Assembly (NCBI GenBank): GCA_012934845.2
Contig: WNNJ02001396.1
Location: forward strand, 124,001 to 188,000
DNA from: Pomphorhynchus laevis
Lineage: Eukaryota; Acanthocephala; Palaeacanthocephala; Echinorhynchida; Pomphorhynchidae
DNA: 64,000 nucleotides
Direction: 5' to 3'
The translations under genes were made by a program, and so were the position numbers. Shown here one piece after another: positions 19,872-32,239 of this stretch. Each line of letters begins with the position of its first letter. Position 1 is the first letter of the stretch. The notes beneath the pieces were generated by a model that ran no database searches, was not told the DNA's origin, and was given only the letters and a program-made list of their open reading frames with translations.

Positions 19872-21440
19872 ATTGGGGAAGTTCTAGTCAAGAAACTAGA
19901 CCTGTAGCATTTTATTCACAAACTCTACCGAAAGCGATGATGTATCAATCCAGTGTAGAAAAGGAAGCCTTGGCGATAAATAATTCATTAAAATATTGGA
20001 AACGTTTCTTACTCGGCAGGCATTTCAAAATAATCAATGACCAGAAATCTGTCAATTTCATGTTCGGTATAACATATTAGTATAAAATAAAGAACGATAA
20101 AGTAATTCGTTGGCGATTAGAATTAGCATCCTATCAGTATGAGGTTGTGTATCGTGCTGAAAGCTACAATAAAGCAGCCGACGCCATGTCGTGAATATCA
20201 TACGCAAATTCGTATCAGGGATTTATTATGATAAATCGGATGTCGTCAAAGTAACAAGTAAATGTCGTATTTGTGCCTAAGCCAAGCCTCAATTCTGTAA
20301 ACCAACTATTGATCATGTTATCAACGCGACACAATCCTTTGAACGCCTCAATGTCGATTATAAGGGACTTTTAGACTCTACCACCGAGAATCGTTATTTA
20401 TTGTATCGTTGATGAGTTGTTGCGTTTCCAATTTACGATCTCTTGTAGCGACTGATCTTCATCATCCGTTATTACCGCTTTGAACGGCATGCACGAATAC
20501 ATTCTGACCAAGGAACATGTTTCCTGTACCGTGAATATCGCGAATTCTTATCATCGCTAGGTGTATCATCAAGTAGAAGTACAACATACAATCCAAGAGG
20601 TAACGGTCAGGCAGAGAAGTTTGTAAGCGTAATTTATAAAACGATTCAGTTAGCCCTTAAATCGAGAAACTTGCCTCTGAATCAATGAGACTCCGTTCTT
20701 TCTTGTGTTCTATCGTTGATGAGATCACTTTTATGTACCAGTACTGGAGCAACTACTCACAATCGCATATTCAGTTACCCCATAAATTCAAAAATTCGAC
20801 ATTCCCGTCTCCTTAGCCTCATCATAACCAAGCATATATAATCAGAGATGAACAAGTTCAAAAACCTAACTTACCGTTTAGAGAACTAAAATTATTACAG
20901 TCCAACGGGCAACATGCGGTAACGTTCAAAACGTAAATGGAAATCAATCAACTGTTTCGTTCAGAAACTGTCCAAACTTCCTCAATGCGAGCCGGATAAG
21001 GAAATTAATAAAAATTTTAACAATCATTTTGAGAGCTCCACAAGGCGATCGATTACACCAAAAAAGCATATGGCCTATGATACAATGATTCCGCATGCTT
21101 TCGAGAATAATGCGAACGAAAGTACTTCATTTCAAAGGCAACCCATAAACGAAATACTATTATTAAATGATGATCAGGTATACAATTCCGAAGAAATCGA
21201 CCAAACGAAAAATGATATCGATGATTCTATTGATACCCCGTCAGATTCATTACTATTACCTTCCAATCATCAAAGAAGAAATAAGCCGCAGTACCTCAAG
21301 GATTATACATGCTTTGGGGAAGACTATGATGATCATATATACTAATTACTATTAACTCTCTTAACTATTGATGTTTGATTATCAATATATACTATGTTTT
21401 AGATATTGTTGAGTAAAACCTATTTTGGTTCAATCATACG
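19872..21440 (+). mobile_element. Fossil Gypsy element, 3' part: RNase H, integrase remnants, C-terminal pol
   Basis: This continues the element of 14280-16360 on the far side of LINE-A. RNase H blocks (RPVAFYSQTLPK, EKEALAI, KYWKRFLLGRHFKI, RWRLELASYQYEVVYRAE, ADAMS) are followed by degraded integrase (about 20220-20700) and the C-terminal segment 21070-21345, which is also found at 9357-9695. It is a fossil with many breaks. Terminal repeats were not delimited. Confidence 0.7.
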
Positions 21441-21584
21441 AAGGCCACTTTTCTTAAATTTAGAAAATTCAATTATGAAATTGAAATATACAATTAAACA
21501 TGTTAGACAAGAGGAAATTAAATAAAAATTTAATCTAATTAAATTAATTTTATTAATTTTATTAATTTAACTTTAAAAGGGATT

Positions 21585-21748
21585 TATTTTTACGTGACAA
21601 ATGCGTGCCGGGGCAGCTTACATGACCACATAGAAGAAAAAAATAAAAAATCTAAATCATGTGCCGAGAAGGTGGGAACGGAGGAAATATTTGAATGTGA
21701 TAAAGGAGGGAGCGCGGCGAACGTCGAGAGAGGTAGCTGATCTCTTAT
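21585..21748 (-). mobile_element. LINE-B 3'-end stub
   Basis: Matches 60285-60425: acgtgacaaatgcgtgcc, gcttacatgaccaca, aggtgggaacggagga, tgaatgtgataaaggaggg and cggcgaacgtcgagag. About 160 bases remain. The 5' side ends at the hairpin 21752-21778. Confidence 0.85.
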
Positions 21749-21751
21749 ATG

Positions 21752-21778
21752 ATCTTACCTCTTATAAAGAGGTAAGAT
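21752..21778. repeat. Perfect 12-bp hairpin at the 5' edge of the LINE-B stub
   Basis: atcttacctctt (21752-21763) and aagaggtaagat (21767-21778) are perfect reverse complements with a 3-base loop. Confidence 0.9.
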
Positions 21779-21989
21779 AAAGTTGTATAAAACGTATCAA
21801 TTAAATATTGATACATTATTATACATTATGCATCAAGTAGGGAAGCCCACGCAGTAAATGTGAGCTTATCAGTACTCGGTGAAGTTTCGTCTACAGGCAA
21901 CAACAATCTTTCTAACCCAGCCAATATATGACCAACGATTGGAAATGATTTAAAGGTAAATCCTCCAGCAAAACTTCAAGTAAATCATC

Positions 21990-24950
21990 CTGGGCATCCT
22001 CAAATTTATTCTACTCCACTGCTCCCCAAATCTTCCTGGAAATTAGCCGTTTTAAATATCCACTCTCTTAGTAACAAGGTTGATTCAGTATATGATCTTT
22101 TACCTTCATAAATCTTTGGATGTTTTGTGTTTAACCGAATCTTGGCACGTTGATCAGAATGATTACTCTCTTAAACGCCACCGCTCTTTAAATCTCTCTG
22201 TGGTCGATAAGGCTCGTCAACGACCTATTAGTTCAAATCGATCAATTAACCACGGTGGTCTTGTAGCTTTCTCTCACCATTGGTCTCCATTGCAATCATT
22301 ACCGTTGCCATTTGTTCCCCTCACTTTCGAACTACTTGGTTTCCGTGTAAAAGCCGGCTCGTTGTTTCTCAATATCTACTTATTCTATCGGCCTGAATCA
22401 TGTCATCCGTCTGACTCTTTTTTATGTGAACTGTCAAACTTACTTTATTTCATCTTCCTCTCCGGTTTACCTTGCGTTGTACTAGGTGATATAAATGTTC
22501 GCTTAGACCGTCCTCGTGATTCCAATACCCTAAAGACGATTTCTACATTTAACGATCGTGATTTTCAAATCATGTCTCCTCATTATTCTTCTGCTACTCA
22601 TATTCTTGGCGGTACCCTCGATATTGTTGCCCTACCTACGCGTCTTGCCTTGTCTTCTTCATTGTGCATATCTGATCCTGCTCTATCCGACCACTTCCGT
22701 GTTATATGTTCTCTCTTTTTGTTAAAAATCAATGTTCCTGCGAAAATTATCTCGTGTCGTTCTTGGAAAGTCCTCGACTTTTCCCTTCTTCGCTCTCATA
22801 TTAACCGCTCTCCGTTAATGTATCCTTATTCTATCTACCAATCCCCTAATTACTTATGTACCCTCTTTGACAATGTATTTTGCTCTATCCTCGATGAAAT
22901 TCTTCCTATTAAAACTTTTGTTCAATCACGGCCAAATCTTGCAACATGGTTCGACTCTGGGTGTGTGACTTCAAAACGCCCCCTGCGTCAATCTTTCAGA
23001 ACTTATCATTGTTATCTCAGACTATCTTCAGAATTTGATTCATCCTTTTATCGTAACCAATTCTTTGCTCTTCGTCGTTCGCATAGGCAACTTCTGCGTT
23101 CTAAGGCACATAGTTTTTGGCGAAGCAAACTGGCTTCCGCTTATGATTCTCGAACTAAATGGAAAACTCTTAATTCTCTACTTTCTCGTTCCTCTGTCAC
23201 CCCCACTCTTGATCCTCCTCAATTCTCCGATTACCTAATTTCAAAAACTGTTTCTCTAATCGATTCGATCATCGTCCTTCCACAAACTTATTGTATCTGG
23301 TCTGTTCGTATCTCTGAGCTCTTTTATCTACTTGCGGTATCTGAAGATGAGGTATCTTGCCTTCTTATTTCGTTAACTTATAAGTCCTCTCCTGCCGATC
23401 CCATCCCTACTCGAATTCTCAAATTGTTGTCAACAGACTTCACACCTTTCCTTACCAGCCTCTTTAACTCGTCAATAGTGAATGGAATATTTCCTATTCT
23501 TTGGAAAACGTCCATTGTTCGTCCCCTACTTAAAAAGCCCTCTCTTGAACCCTCTCTTCCTTCATCTTATCGCCCAATATAATTCTACCAACCATATCTA
23601 AAATTCTTGAATACCTTGTCTTAGATCAGATAAACAAGTATCTCTCTTCATCGCAGCTCTACCCTTCTTTTCAATCTGCTTTCCGCTCCAATCATTCCAC
23701 CGAACTAGCATGTCATAAAGTATTTTCTGATCTGCTCTCCGCTCGTGACAAAGAACTGTGTAGTGTGGTAATATCGCTCGATCTTTCATCTGCATTCGAC
23801 ATTGTCGATCACGAAATCCTTCTTTTCCGTCTTCGCTATCACTATGGTTTCTCTTCGTCCACCTTGGTTTGGTTCTCTTCGTATCTCTTCGATCGATCAT
23901 TTTCCGTCCACTCTAATTCAATGTGTTTTCCTCTATTTTCTCTCTCTTGTGGTGTACATCAACGTTCTGTACTTGGCCCTATTCTATTTACGCTTCTTCT
24001 TGGAGATTTATCTTGTATAACTAGTAAATTCTGCTTCAGAGTAATGCAGCACGCTGATGATATACTTCTTTATTCTCATTCGACTCCTCATTCCATAAGC
24101 CAATTTTTCGTATCCGCATCTAATTGTCTTCGTGCTCTATCAGAACATCTAATTTCTTTGCGCATGTCCCTCAATCCTACCAAATCTAAAGTGTTATGGA
24201 TTTTACCCTCCACTGTTTCTGTTTTTCCTCCTTCTCTGTATCTTCAGACCACAATTATTCCTGCTGTAGATAAACTAGTATTTCTAGGTATTCACTTCGA
24301 CAATAACCTGCATCTCGATCCCTTCATTCGTGATAAAACTAGGTCTTCAAATATTCTTCTCCGTGATATTCGTCTCGTCAGAAATTCTCTAGATTTTAGT
24401 TCATGTAAATCTCTTATCTCCTCTTTTCTTTTCTCACGTATTGATTACTGTCTTAGCCTTCCCGTCTTCTCTTCAAAGTCATCCCTTAAACCTCTTCAAC
24501 GCCTCATTAACACTGCGGTGCGCATCTTTTTTCGACTTCGTAAATTCGATCATATATATTCCTAGTTATCAAAACTTGGATGGCTAAGTATTGATCATCG
24601 TGTTCGTTTTCGTCTGCTTTGCCTGACTTATCGCCTTCTCCATTGTAATTCTCCTTCTTATCTTTATCTGCCAACTCTAAGTGAATCTCGCTATCTTTCT
24701 ACTCACCTACGTTCCTGTGATTCTCTTCTGCTACACGTACCTATTCACTCAACCAACTTCGGCCGTTGATCCCTACATATCGCTGCTCCTCTCCTTTGGA
24801 ATTCCTTACCTAATCATCTGCTATCATCATCCTCACTCCGATTTTTCAAAAAGCAACTAAAATCGATGCTACTAAACGATAAACTTTTTTAATCTGTTTC
24901 GCTTTTGTGGGCTTGTAAGCACACAGTCTGTGTGCATTTGCCACATCAAA
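21990..24950 (+). mobile_element. LINE-E (L2/CR1 group), endonuclease plus reverse transcriptase, a few breaks
   Basis: An apurinic-type endonuclease starts at about 22030 (WKLAVLNIHSL) with LCLTESWH, GLVAFSHHW, FYRPES, VLGDINVRLDRP, HILGGTLDIVAL and LSDHFRV. One shift lies near 22095 inside it. The linker and reverse transcriptase follow: DLSSAFDIVDHEILL, RSVLGPILFTLLLGDL, MQHADDILLYSH (H in place of Y of the usual YADD), LNPTKSKVLWI and SRIDYCLSL, then the C-terminal region to about 24890 after a stop near 24565. A stop also follows SYRPI at 23580. The 3' end has the conserved hairpin and tail. Family-typical length would be about 900-1000 residues in ORF2, and nearly all blocks are present. 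No ORF1 was recognised. Confidence 0.85.
24915..24944 (+). promoter_or_regulatory. LINE 3'-terminal hairpin (GTAAGC-stem-ATTTGCCAC)
   Basis: The stem gcacaca (24919-24925) pairs perfectly with tgtgtgc (24929-24935) over the loop gtc. It sits at the 3' end of LINE-E. The same frame with a different stem is found at the ends of LINE-A and LINE-B copies. In LINEs, such 3' RNA structures are known to be recognised by the element's reverse transcriptase; that role here is inferred. Confidence 0.6.
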
Positions 24951-24959
24951 AAAGACGTT

Positions 24960-26300
24960 ATTAATTATTAATTAATATTAATTATTAATTAAACTCTATC
25001 AATAATTATCGGAAATACTGATTTTAGCGTTAAATAAGTTAAATACTTGAAAATAGATATCTTCAAAATCATTTTAAGAATTCTATAAATGCTTAAAATG
25101 CTCTATTTTATTTAGAAAATATAAATTATAATAAATTTAATAAATTGATTAATTTATTAATCAATTTTTTAAATTGATTAATAAATTATCCTTTATAGGC
25201 AAGGGATTGGTGATCGCCAATAAACCCACTGCTTGGATGTAGCTTGCAGTTAATTATTATAACCTCTTTGAATGAGGTATTAAAATTATTCATTGAAAAA
25301 TTATATTAATACTGAAGCCCTGAAAATGTGCACAAGTTCAGTAGAAAAAGGCGGTGATGAGCAAATGTATATTCTACTGATATCAAGCGAATTTGTTATA
25401 TTAATGACAATATTCTAGAAACGAGAATAATTGGTTTTAAATTGGAAACATCAACTCGGTGTTGAAACCATGAAAATAAAATTGCAATTTGCGTTCTTTT
25501 GTTGAGTTGTAAAATAGCAAATTTTAGATTTATTTCGTGATACGTTTGGTAAGAGGCCGAATGGCGCTGAGTTGTCACCGTAGGACGTTGGTCGAATCCT
25601 AGTGTGGAACTTTACCTGTTCCACACCTTCACCGCCAGTTACGAATACTTCGCAGTATCCATGGCTGGTGCAAACACCCGATGCTCCGAAGAAAAGAAGA
25701 CTAAATAAAGTTGCCACGACAAGCGCCAGTACGATTTACTCTCAGCGCTGTTCAAATCCTTAGCGCATTTAATCCTTTCGCAATTTAGTTCCTAAATTCT
25801 CAAGGAGCAAAGCTGTCTTGATACACGGGAAAAATTCCCATACATGGCTGATACAGCGCCTTAGCACTGCCATACAACGAGGCAATACGGTATATTTCGA
25901 AGCAAATGAAGAATCTGCGCTCGGATTTTTCGTTTGACACTTATATTCTCTTTTAATGTAATAACATTTTATTATTTTGTGAAAATCACTTACTTCGTCA
26001 GTTATTGAAGCAGTAAGAATATCTTTTACTCTGGTCGCTTTAACCATTGGTGCAAATCTAAAAAGATCAATTTGATTAGTAAATTTTTCAAAAAATGATT
26101 AATTAATTGTTACTGATCAGCGATTCAAATTCCCGTAGATAAATTAATATTTCGTAACCGACACTCCACATTTATCTTTAAAATTTATGATAAAGTAAGG
26201 ATGACCTTATTCGTGATATATGTGTGTGTTTGAATATTTAGTAATGACGCATAATATAAATTATATTAGATAACAAAAAGTTTTGAGAGATAATATAAAC
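24960..26300. other. AT-rich spacer with a possible tRNA-like repeat at about 25540-25700
   Basis: It contains short palindromes of aattgattaa type (25140-25190). A GC-richer stretch at 25540-25700 carries tggtaagaggc and ggtcgaatcc, which resemble pol III A and B boxes 39 bases apart, followed by an inverted pair (gtggaac/gttccac). This could be a tRNA-derived SINE head, but no second copy is seen in the window, so support is weak. Confidence 0.3.
25994..26057 (-). CDS. Candidate host exon, unidentified
   Basis: An acceptor (ctttttag) precedes atttgcaccATGG, and 18 codons (MVKATRVKDILTASITDE) run to a strong donor gaa|gtaagt. The layout (acceptor, a few bases, ATG, phase-0 donor) is the same as at the first coding exon of Rpt3. 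I do not recognise the peptide and no partner exon was found downstream. Transposable-element decay could produce this by chance. Confidence 0.25.
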
Positions 26301-26301
26301 A

Positions 26302-26600
26302 TTGCGGGATAATATAACATACACACCTCCAGAACAAAAAGTTCAAATTTGCTGTTTCAAAGATCAAAATGCCGATGTAATAAACGACCGTACAGCCGCT
26401 GCAACTAACGTCTCCGCAGTTTCTGCGATGAACGACCGAGCCGCTGCTGCAATAATCGATCGAACAGCCGCTGCAACTAACGACCGCCCAGCCGCTGCAG
26501 TGAACGACCGAGCTACCGCTGAAATAAACGATAAACGATCGAACTGCCGCTTCAACTAACTACCTCCAAGCTGCTGTAATAAACGACCGAGCATCCAGTG
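26302..26600 (+). repeat. Minisatellite of about 30 bases, coding-like (NDR-AAA repeats)
   Basis: Units built from cgaccgagccgctgcaact and variants recur with a period near 30 bases. Because the period keeps frame, one strand reads NDRTAAATN, NDRAAAAI, DRTAAATNDRP and AAAVNDRA. It is markedly GC-richer than its surroundings. The degenerate pattern fades into 26600-26720. It lies just before a LINE remnant; whether it belonged to that element is unknown. Confidence 0.65.
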
Positions 26601-26768
26601 CTACTCACAACCGTCTCGCCCGGCAACTAACGATTTACTAGCCGATGCAGTAGCGAGCTGCGGATGCAACTCGCTACTGTCTAGCAGCTGCAATCTGCGA
26701 TCGCACAACCGCTGCACGTAGCCACAAGCACATACGTTCCCAGTGCTCTGTGTCCTCGGCGCATCGTT

Positions 26769-29575
26769 TTGAAAGTCACAGGACTTATTCGCAAACACGA
26801 CCTTATTCTCGGTTTCCCAAGCTCAGGACTACCGCCCCCATTTGATTCCGACCAAGATATTGCTAGTGATCATTCCGACATGGTTGCAAGCAGCACCAAC
26901 TATAGATCTAAGCAATCAATGTGCACGAAATTTATGGCAGACCGTGTGTGTAGTAAAACGTATTCCACGATGGCCAGGCCAGCTGTAGCTGCAAAGCTCT
27001 CTGAGTTAATGAGTGCAGTTGTAGAGTTGCCGACGAATGAGACGTGATGGACTCTACTTTGCTTCCCAAAAACTGCCCTCAGTGTGCCAAAGAAGATTCA
27101 GAATTCTCCGTCAATTGGATCTATTGCAGAGCAGATTCGCGACGCTTGTGCCATATATCAGCTTCCAATTGAAGACCAGAAGAATAATCAACAACAAAGC
27201 CGCGATTTTTCTGAGACAACTTCCGGAGATCAGCTACGTCGACAGGTATCGGAACAAATTGAAGACGGTGACATTCGTGGAGAAGTTCAAATGGTATGTA
27301 GTGACGCTACACTACTGCAAAACGGCGAAATCGCTACATCTGCACTGAGAGCGAAGCACCGCATCGACGTCTTACATCATATAGGCGGTTTTTTAATCTA
27401 GAACCTATGTGTGGAATAGTTGTTACTGACGCGTCCATAACATCAAAAATATAGTCTATCCCTCCGTCTTCAGCAGCAAGCCCGGATGTCCTGAGTCCTA
27501 TGCACCTACGAGACTTTCTGGGGCATTCTGCGGGCGCGTCTGCGATTCATCTTTCCAAGGCATTAGCGAACTTGATTTCGTGTATCCTGAGCGGGATGGT
27601 GCCGGAAAATGTTGCCATAATTCTTTGTAGAGGCAGACTACTCGCCTTCTCAAAAAAAGACGGTTGAATTCTACCGATTGCAGTGGGATTTACCATTCGT
27701 CGCATAGTCACCAAGCTCTCAAGCCAACTCGCTACCGAGTTGCTTGTCAATCAACTTATTCCGGTTCAGTTAGGCGTCGGCGTACGATGCGGTGTCGAGG
27801 CAGCAGTACATGCCTTTTGTATGTCTCTGAGCAGCATCGCAACCAGGAACCAAGCAATGGTTATACTGGATTTTTGTAATGCCTTCAATTGCTTAAGCAG
27901 AGACACAGTCCTGCTTAAAACCGCGCGCCATGTTCCTCAGATCCTACCATTCGTTAATTTATGCTACGCCCAATCAAGTATTCTGATATTTGGTAGTGAG
28001 CACATTATATCATGCGAAGGCATCCAACAGGGTGATCCACTGGGCCCAGTACTTTTCTGCCTGGCAGTTAACGCTCTACCACACAGTCTGGAGTCTTGCA
28101 TCAATATTTAGTACTTGGATGACTGCGTTCTGGGCGGTACTTCAGTTACCATCCTCTCAGATACCCGAAAAATTAAGGCAGCGGGGTTTGAAATTGGATT
28201 GGAGCTAAATCCTGAAAGGTGTTAGGCAATCACAGACAAACCGGATCTCAGCCTAGTCATCATATGCCAACTAACTGGGTGCCGGACAATTCCAATCAAG
28301 ACGCTACGTTATTGGGAGCTCCTCTAGGAAGCCAAGCTAATATTAATGGAGCTCTATGTAAAGCCGTAAACGAGCTTCATAACGCAGGAAAAAGACTAAT
28401 CGATTTAAGTACTCGTGACGCTTTTCTACTTCTACGAAGCTCGCTCTGCCTTCCGAAAATAGCTTTCCTCCTTCGATGTTCCTCATGCTTCGGGAGCAAG
28501 GAACTACACTCATTCGATGCAGAAGTCGGCCGTCTACTGAGCATGGTTCTTAATGTGTCGCTTTCTGATGATGCGTGTCAGCAGACTACCTTACCGATCA
28601 CTCGGAGGTATTGGTGTCCGACAAGCGCTAGAAGTCGCAATAACAGCGTTCGGCTCTTTCTTATGCCTAACAAGAGAGCTAACCAATAGACTGCTAGGAA
28701 ACTGCCCGTCACTCCATCCACTCTTACCGGACCCATGCTTTGAAAAAGCTACAGTCCAATGGCACGCTGAATTTCAGGCAACCATCCCATCAAAGCCAAT
28801 CCTTCAAAAACGATGGATGGGGGACTATTATGATGCGTGCCATCAAAAGCTTGTCGACAAAACAACTAGTCCTGAATCTCGTGATCGCGTCATTGTTACC
28901 GCTTCAAAATGATCTGAAGCTTTCCTCGAAGCATTATCGATAGCTTCCGGTGCATCCGGATTTATGACCAATCATTGTCCACCGCAGTTGCACTCAGACT
29001 TTGCTTTGAATGTTTTCAACCATATTGATGTATATGCGGAGAAGCGTTCCGGAAAAACCGCCTGTGCGCTAGACTGCAAAAAAAACAAAAGGCAGAAATG
29101 TACGCCATTCAGAGGTCAATGAAATTGTGAGAATAGCCCTAGCCTCCGCAGGAATTCCACCCAGACTAAAGATCATGTCGGTTTGACTAGAGACGACGAC
29201 AAGCGGCTCGACGGGGCTTCGTTACTGCCGTGGGAGGCGTGCGAGTACTTATTTGGAACTTTACATGCCCAAAAACTCTCGCAGCCAGTCACATAGCGCA
29301 CAATACATTATGATAGTTCTGTTGCTGATCACGCTGAACTTGTGAAGCGTACCAAATATAGCGGCTTAGATAAGCGACAGTACAAGTTTGTTCCGATCGC
29401 CATTGAAACCCTGGGAGCACTTGGCACCAGCGCAGCGGCATTTTTGCAACTTCTGGGAAAAATTATATCGATCGACCGGAGGCAATCAGGCAATGAGTTT
29501 CCTCATGCAGCGAATTAGCGCAGCGGAGCAACGAGGAAACGCGGCTTGTTTTGCGGAGTCGACACGATAACCATA
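26769..29575 (+). mobile_element. Decayed non-LTR retrotransposon with C-terminal restriction-like endonuclease region
   Basis: Parts in order: an N-terminal segment with IEDGDIRGEVQMVCSD (27255-27305); fingers and palm with IAVGFTIRR, QLGVGVRCGVEAAVHAF, VILDFCNAFNCLSRD and GIQQGDPLGPVLF (27680-28060); a YLDD block (about 28110); ATLLGAPLGSQ, STRDAFLLLRSSLCLPKIAFLL and SLGGIGVRQALEVA (28300-28640); and a C-terminal nuclease-like part with TRDDDKRLDGASLLPWEA (29190-29235) and QRISAAEQRGNAA (29500-29545). Many shifts and stops make it old. The family was recognised from recalled patterns in animal genomes; its formal clade name is not certain. Confidence 0.65.
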
Positions 29576-29756
29576 ACTATATTTCTAATGAACTGTGTTA
29601 AGAATAGTTTACTAATTATTGTAATTGCAATAATTGTAAATAACTAGTAAATAGTAATGACGCATTAAATATAAAAAATTTAGATCGTTATCGCAATACT
29701 GATAATTTTGAATTTAATATTTAATAAATGAAACAAAGTATAAATCCTGTTTATAT

Positions 29757-31570
29757 TTGTGAATAGTAGTAGGAACGCTAATAAAACAATTGGCCAATAT
29801 TTTGATAGCGTTATTGAAGACGACCTTGCTGAGATGTTCTCAAGGCATTTTTACTTGTACAAAGAGACTACAAACGAGTATTCTGAACCTATCCAGAACA
29901 ATGAGACGATAAGAGGTGCTAGTGTTTCATATCCTAGTTTAGATAGCTAATTTGATAACTCCTGAGAAAGTTTTAGCTGAACTGCATCGTCTTAAAGAGA
30001 CAAACTCCAAAGGTGCTGATTTGTTACCTTCGATATATCTTCGTCGAATAGCAGACTCAATATATACACCACTTTGTAACATATTTCGACAATCTATTAT
30101 TGATACGAATCTTCCAAAAGAGTGGAAACAATCGATCATTCACCCCATCTTCAAAAAGGGTGATAGATCTTCAGTAGACAATTATAGACCAGTAAGTATT
30201 ACTTGCTTATGTTGTAGAATGTTAGAGCGAATTATACATGGTTATATGGTCAAGTTTTATAGTGAGAATAATGTAATAGCTTCTGAGCAACATGGTTTCC
30301 GTAAGGGTTATTCGACAGTTACTAATCTACTCGCAGCCCATCTTGATTGGTCAGCTAATAAAGCCGTATCAATTGCTACTGACATCATATTCTTCGATTT
30401 CTCTAAGGCATTTGACAGAGTAGACCATAGATTCCTCCTAAATAAACTAGAGAAAAGTGGCATTCCATTTTTGCTTGTTAGATGGATTGAATCGTTTTTA
30501 AGCAATCGTAGTTATTGTGTGCATGTAGATAATTTTTACTCTTCGTCGCGGCCATGTAATATAGGGGTGCCTCAAGGTTCAGTATTGGGTCCATTGTTAT
30601 TTAGTGTCTACATCAACGATATCCCGGAATTTATTGATTCTCGGATGCTTTTATATGCAGACGATTTGAAAATCTGGCGGGCAATTCGTTCACCCAATGA
30701 TATAGTCAAACTGCAACGGGATATCGATGAAGTCGAAAATTGGGCTCTGCTCAATAGGTTGATTGTAAATATATCAAAATGCAAACATTTACGTGTTCGT
30801 GGCGGAAATGCTCAATCTTTAGTTAATTATAGCTTTCAAAGCAGTGATATAGAACGAGTGAGCAAATATAAGGACTTGGGAGTGTGGATAAACAGTGATT
30901 TGAGTACCGTCACACATACTGAACATGCTTGTTCAAATGCGTTGGGGATAATCGGTCAACTTCGACGCACTTTCATTGCACTCAATCAATTTGCCCTACG
31001 TCCGCTAATCTTTGCTCATGTGTTGAGCCGTCTTCTATATGCTGCGCCGTGTGTGTATCCCCAAAATTCAAAAGAACATATTAGTTCAGAGAGGGTACTT
31101 CATAGAGCTACCAAGCTAGCACCGCAACTGAAATTTTTGTCGTACCCTGATCGATTAAAAGCACTTAGACTTGAGACTGTCACGTGGACCCGCCGGTACA
31201 TCGATATGAGTATGGTCTGGCAAATTCTTAATGATTTGGATCATCCACTTCGAGATTGTCTTCATTTGCGCTCATCCAATATCCTCCGAGGCCATGGTTT
31301 AACCCTGCGACGTGAAAGGATAAGAAAATCACGAGCTGTCCAATTTGATCGGCGAGTTGTATCTCTGTGGAATAGGCTTGGAGAGTCAACAGTGTGCAGT
31401 AGCAATATCAACGAATTCAAAAAGAAATTACGGATGGAGGATGCCATTCGGGAAAGCTGCTTTTCCGTATTTGTGATACTTTTATTATATTTTCTTTTTT
31501 TCTGCAGTGAACCAGCCAATTAAGCCATGCTTTTATGTGCTGTTGAAACATTAATAATAATATTTGAATT
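29757..31570 (+). mobile_element. LINE-C copy, 5' truncated, young
   Basis: Nearly identical to the full-length copy at 32.2-36.3 kb. It begins inside ORF2 (NSSRNANKTIGQYFDSVIE, residue about 426 of the full protein). Relative to the other copy it lacks two bases near 29943 (SLDS-stop instead of SLDIANLI). From 29952 it is open for 523 codons, covering the whole reverse transcriptase with FDFSKAFDRVDH, GVPQGSVLGPLLF and LLYADDLKIW, with a slightly different C-terminus. The 3' end is gccatgcttttatgtgctg followed by taataat. Confidence 0.9.
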
Positions 31571-31945
31571 AATTTCAAAATACTAAAATTTTATTTTTGT
31601 TAATAAAATTTTAGTAAATTGACTTTTACTTTTATGCTTGATTAGTGAAATGAAATTATTTCTGTTAAAATTTGATAAATTAAAATTGAAATTAAAATTG
31701 TTCATCCAATAGCTTTGTTATACTTTATTTCTAATTGTTGAGGATAATTTGTTCATAAAGTTATTACATTCCTGTTATTTAAAATATCAATCAATACACG
31801 TCAATTTAGTCTTTAATACGTTTCATTTAGTGGTTCGAAGAGGTAACCTATCGTAATTTAAATAATTATAATTTTTTCGGTAAATGATATAAAATCTATC
31901 CTTTTTAGTAAACTTACTTAGTATCCACTACGTAAGATTTAGACT
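31570..31945. other. AT-rich spacer between the two LINE-C copies
   Basis: Poly-A/T-rich sequence without recognisable genes or repeats, apart from an internal aattttattttt/aaaaattttagt inverted pair near 31590-31615. Confidence 0.5.
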
Positions 31946-32148
31946 ATTCACGCTATATTTTAATCAAATCCACATTTTATATAATATTTTTGATCTTTCC
32001 ATTCCTAGTGCTTGTATTAATAATAACAACAACGATTTTATTAAATACCAAATCGTTGTTGATGTTGTTATTATCAATACAAGCACTAGTAATGGAAAGA
32101 TCAAAATTATTATATAAAATGTGGATTTGATTAAAATATAGCGTGAAT
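31946..32148. repeat. Palindrome with about 94-base arms flanking the LINE-C 3' end
   Basis: The left arm 31946-32038 (attcacgctatattttaatc... to aacgattt) pairs with 32050-32148, with a few mismatches and an 11-base spacer. LINE-C (minus) begins its 3' taa-repeat tail right after the right arm. No terminal motif of a known DNA transposon and no coding content were seen. Confidence 0.85.
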
Positions 32149-32239
32149 ATTATTATTATTATTAATGTTTCAACAGCACATAAAAGCATGGCTTAATTGG
32201 CTGGTTCACTGCAGAAAAAAATAAAATATAATAAAAGTA

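Noticed and set aside
22080-23582. Long open frame at 22-23.6 kb as a host gene
   Set aside because: It contains endonuclease and linker blocks of a LINE and leads into its reverse transcriptase and 3' hairpin.
25540-25700. tRNA gene
   Set aside because: A and B box-like words occur, but I could not form a cloverleaf; at most a SINE-like head.
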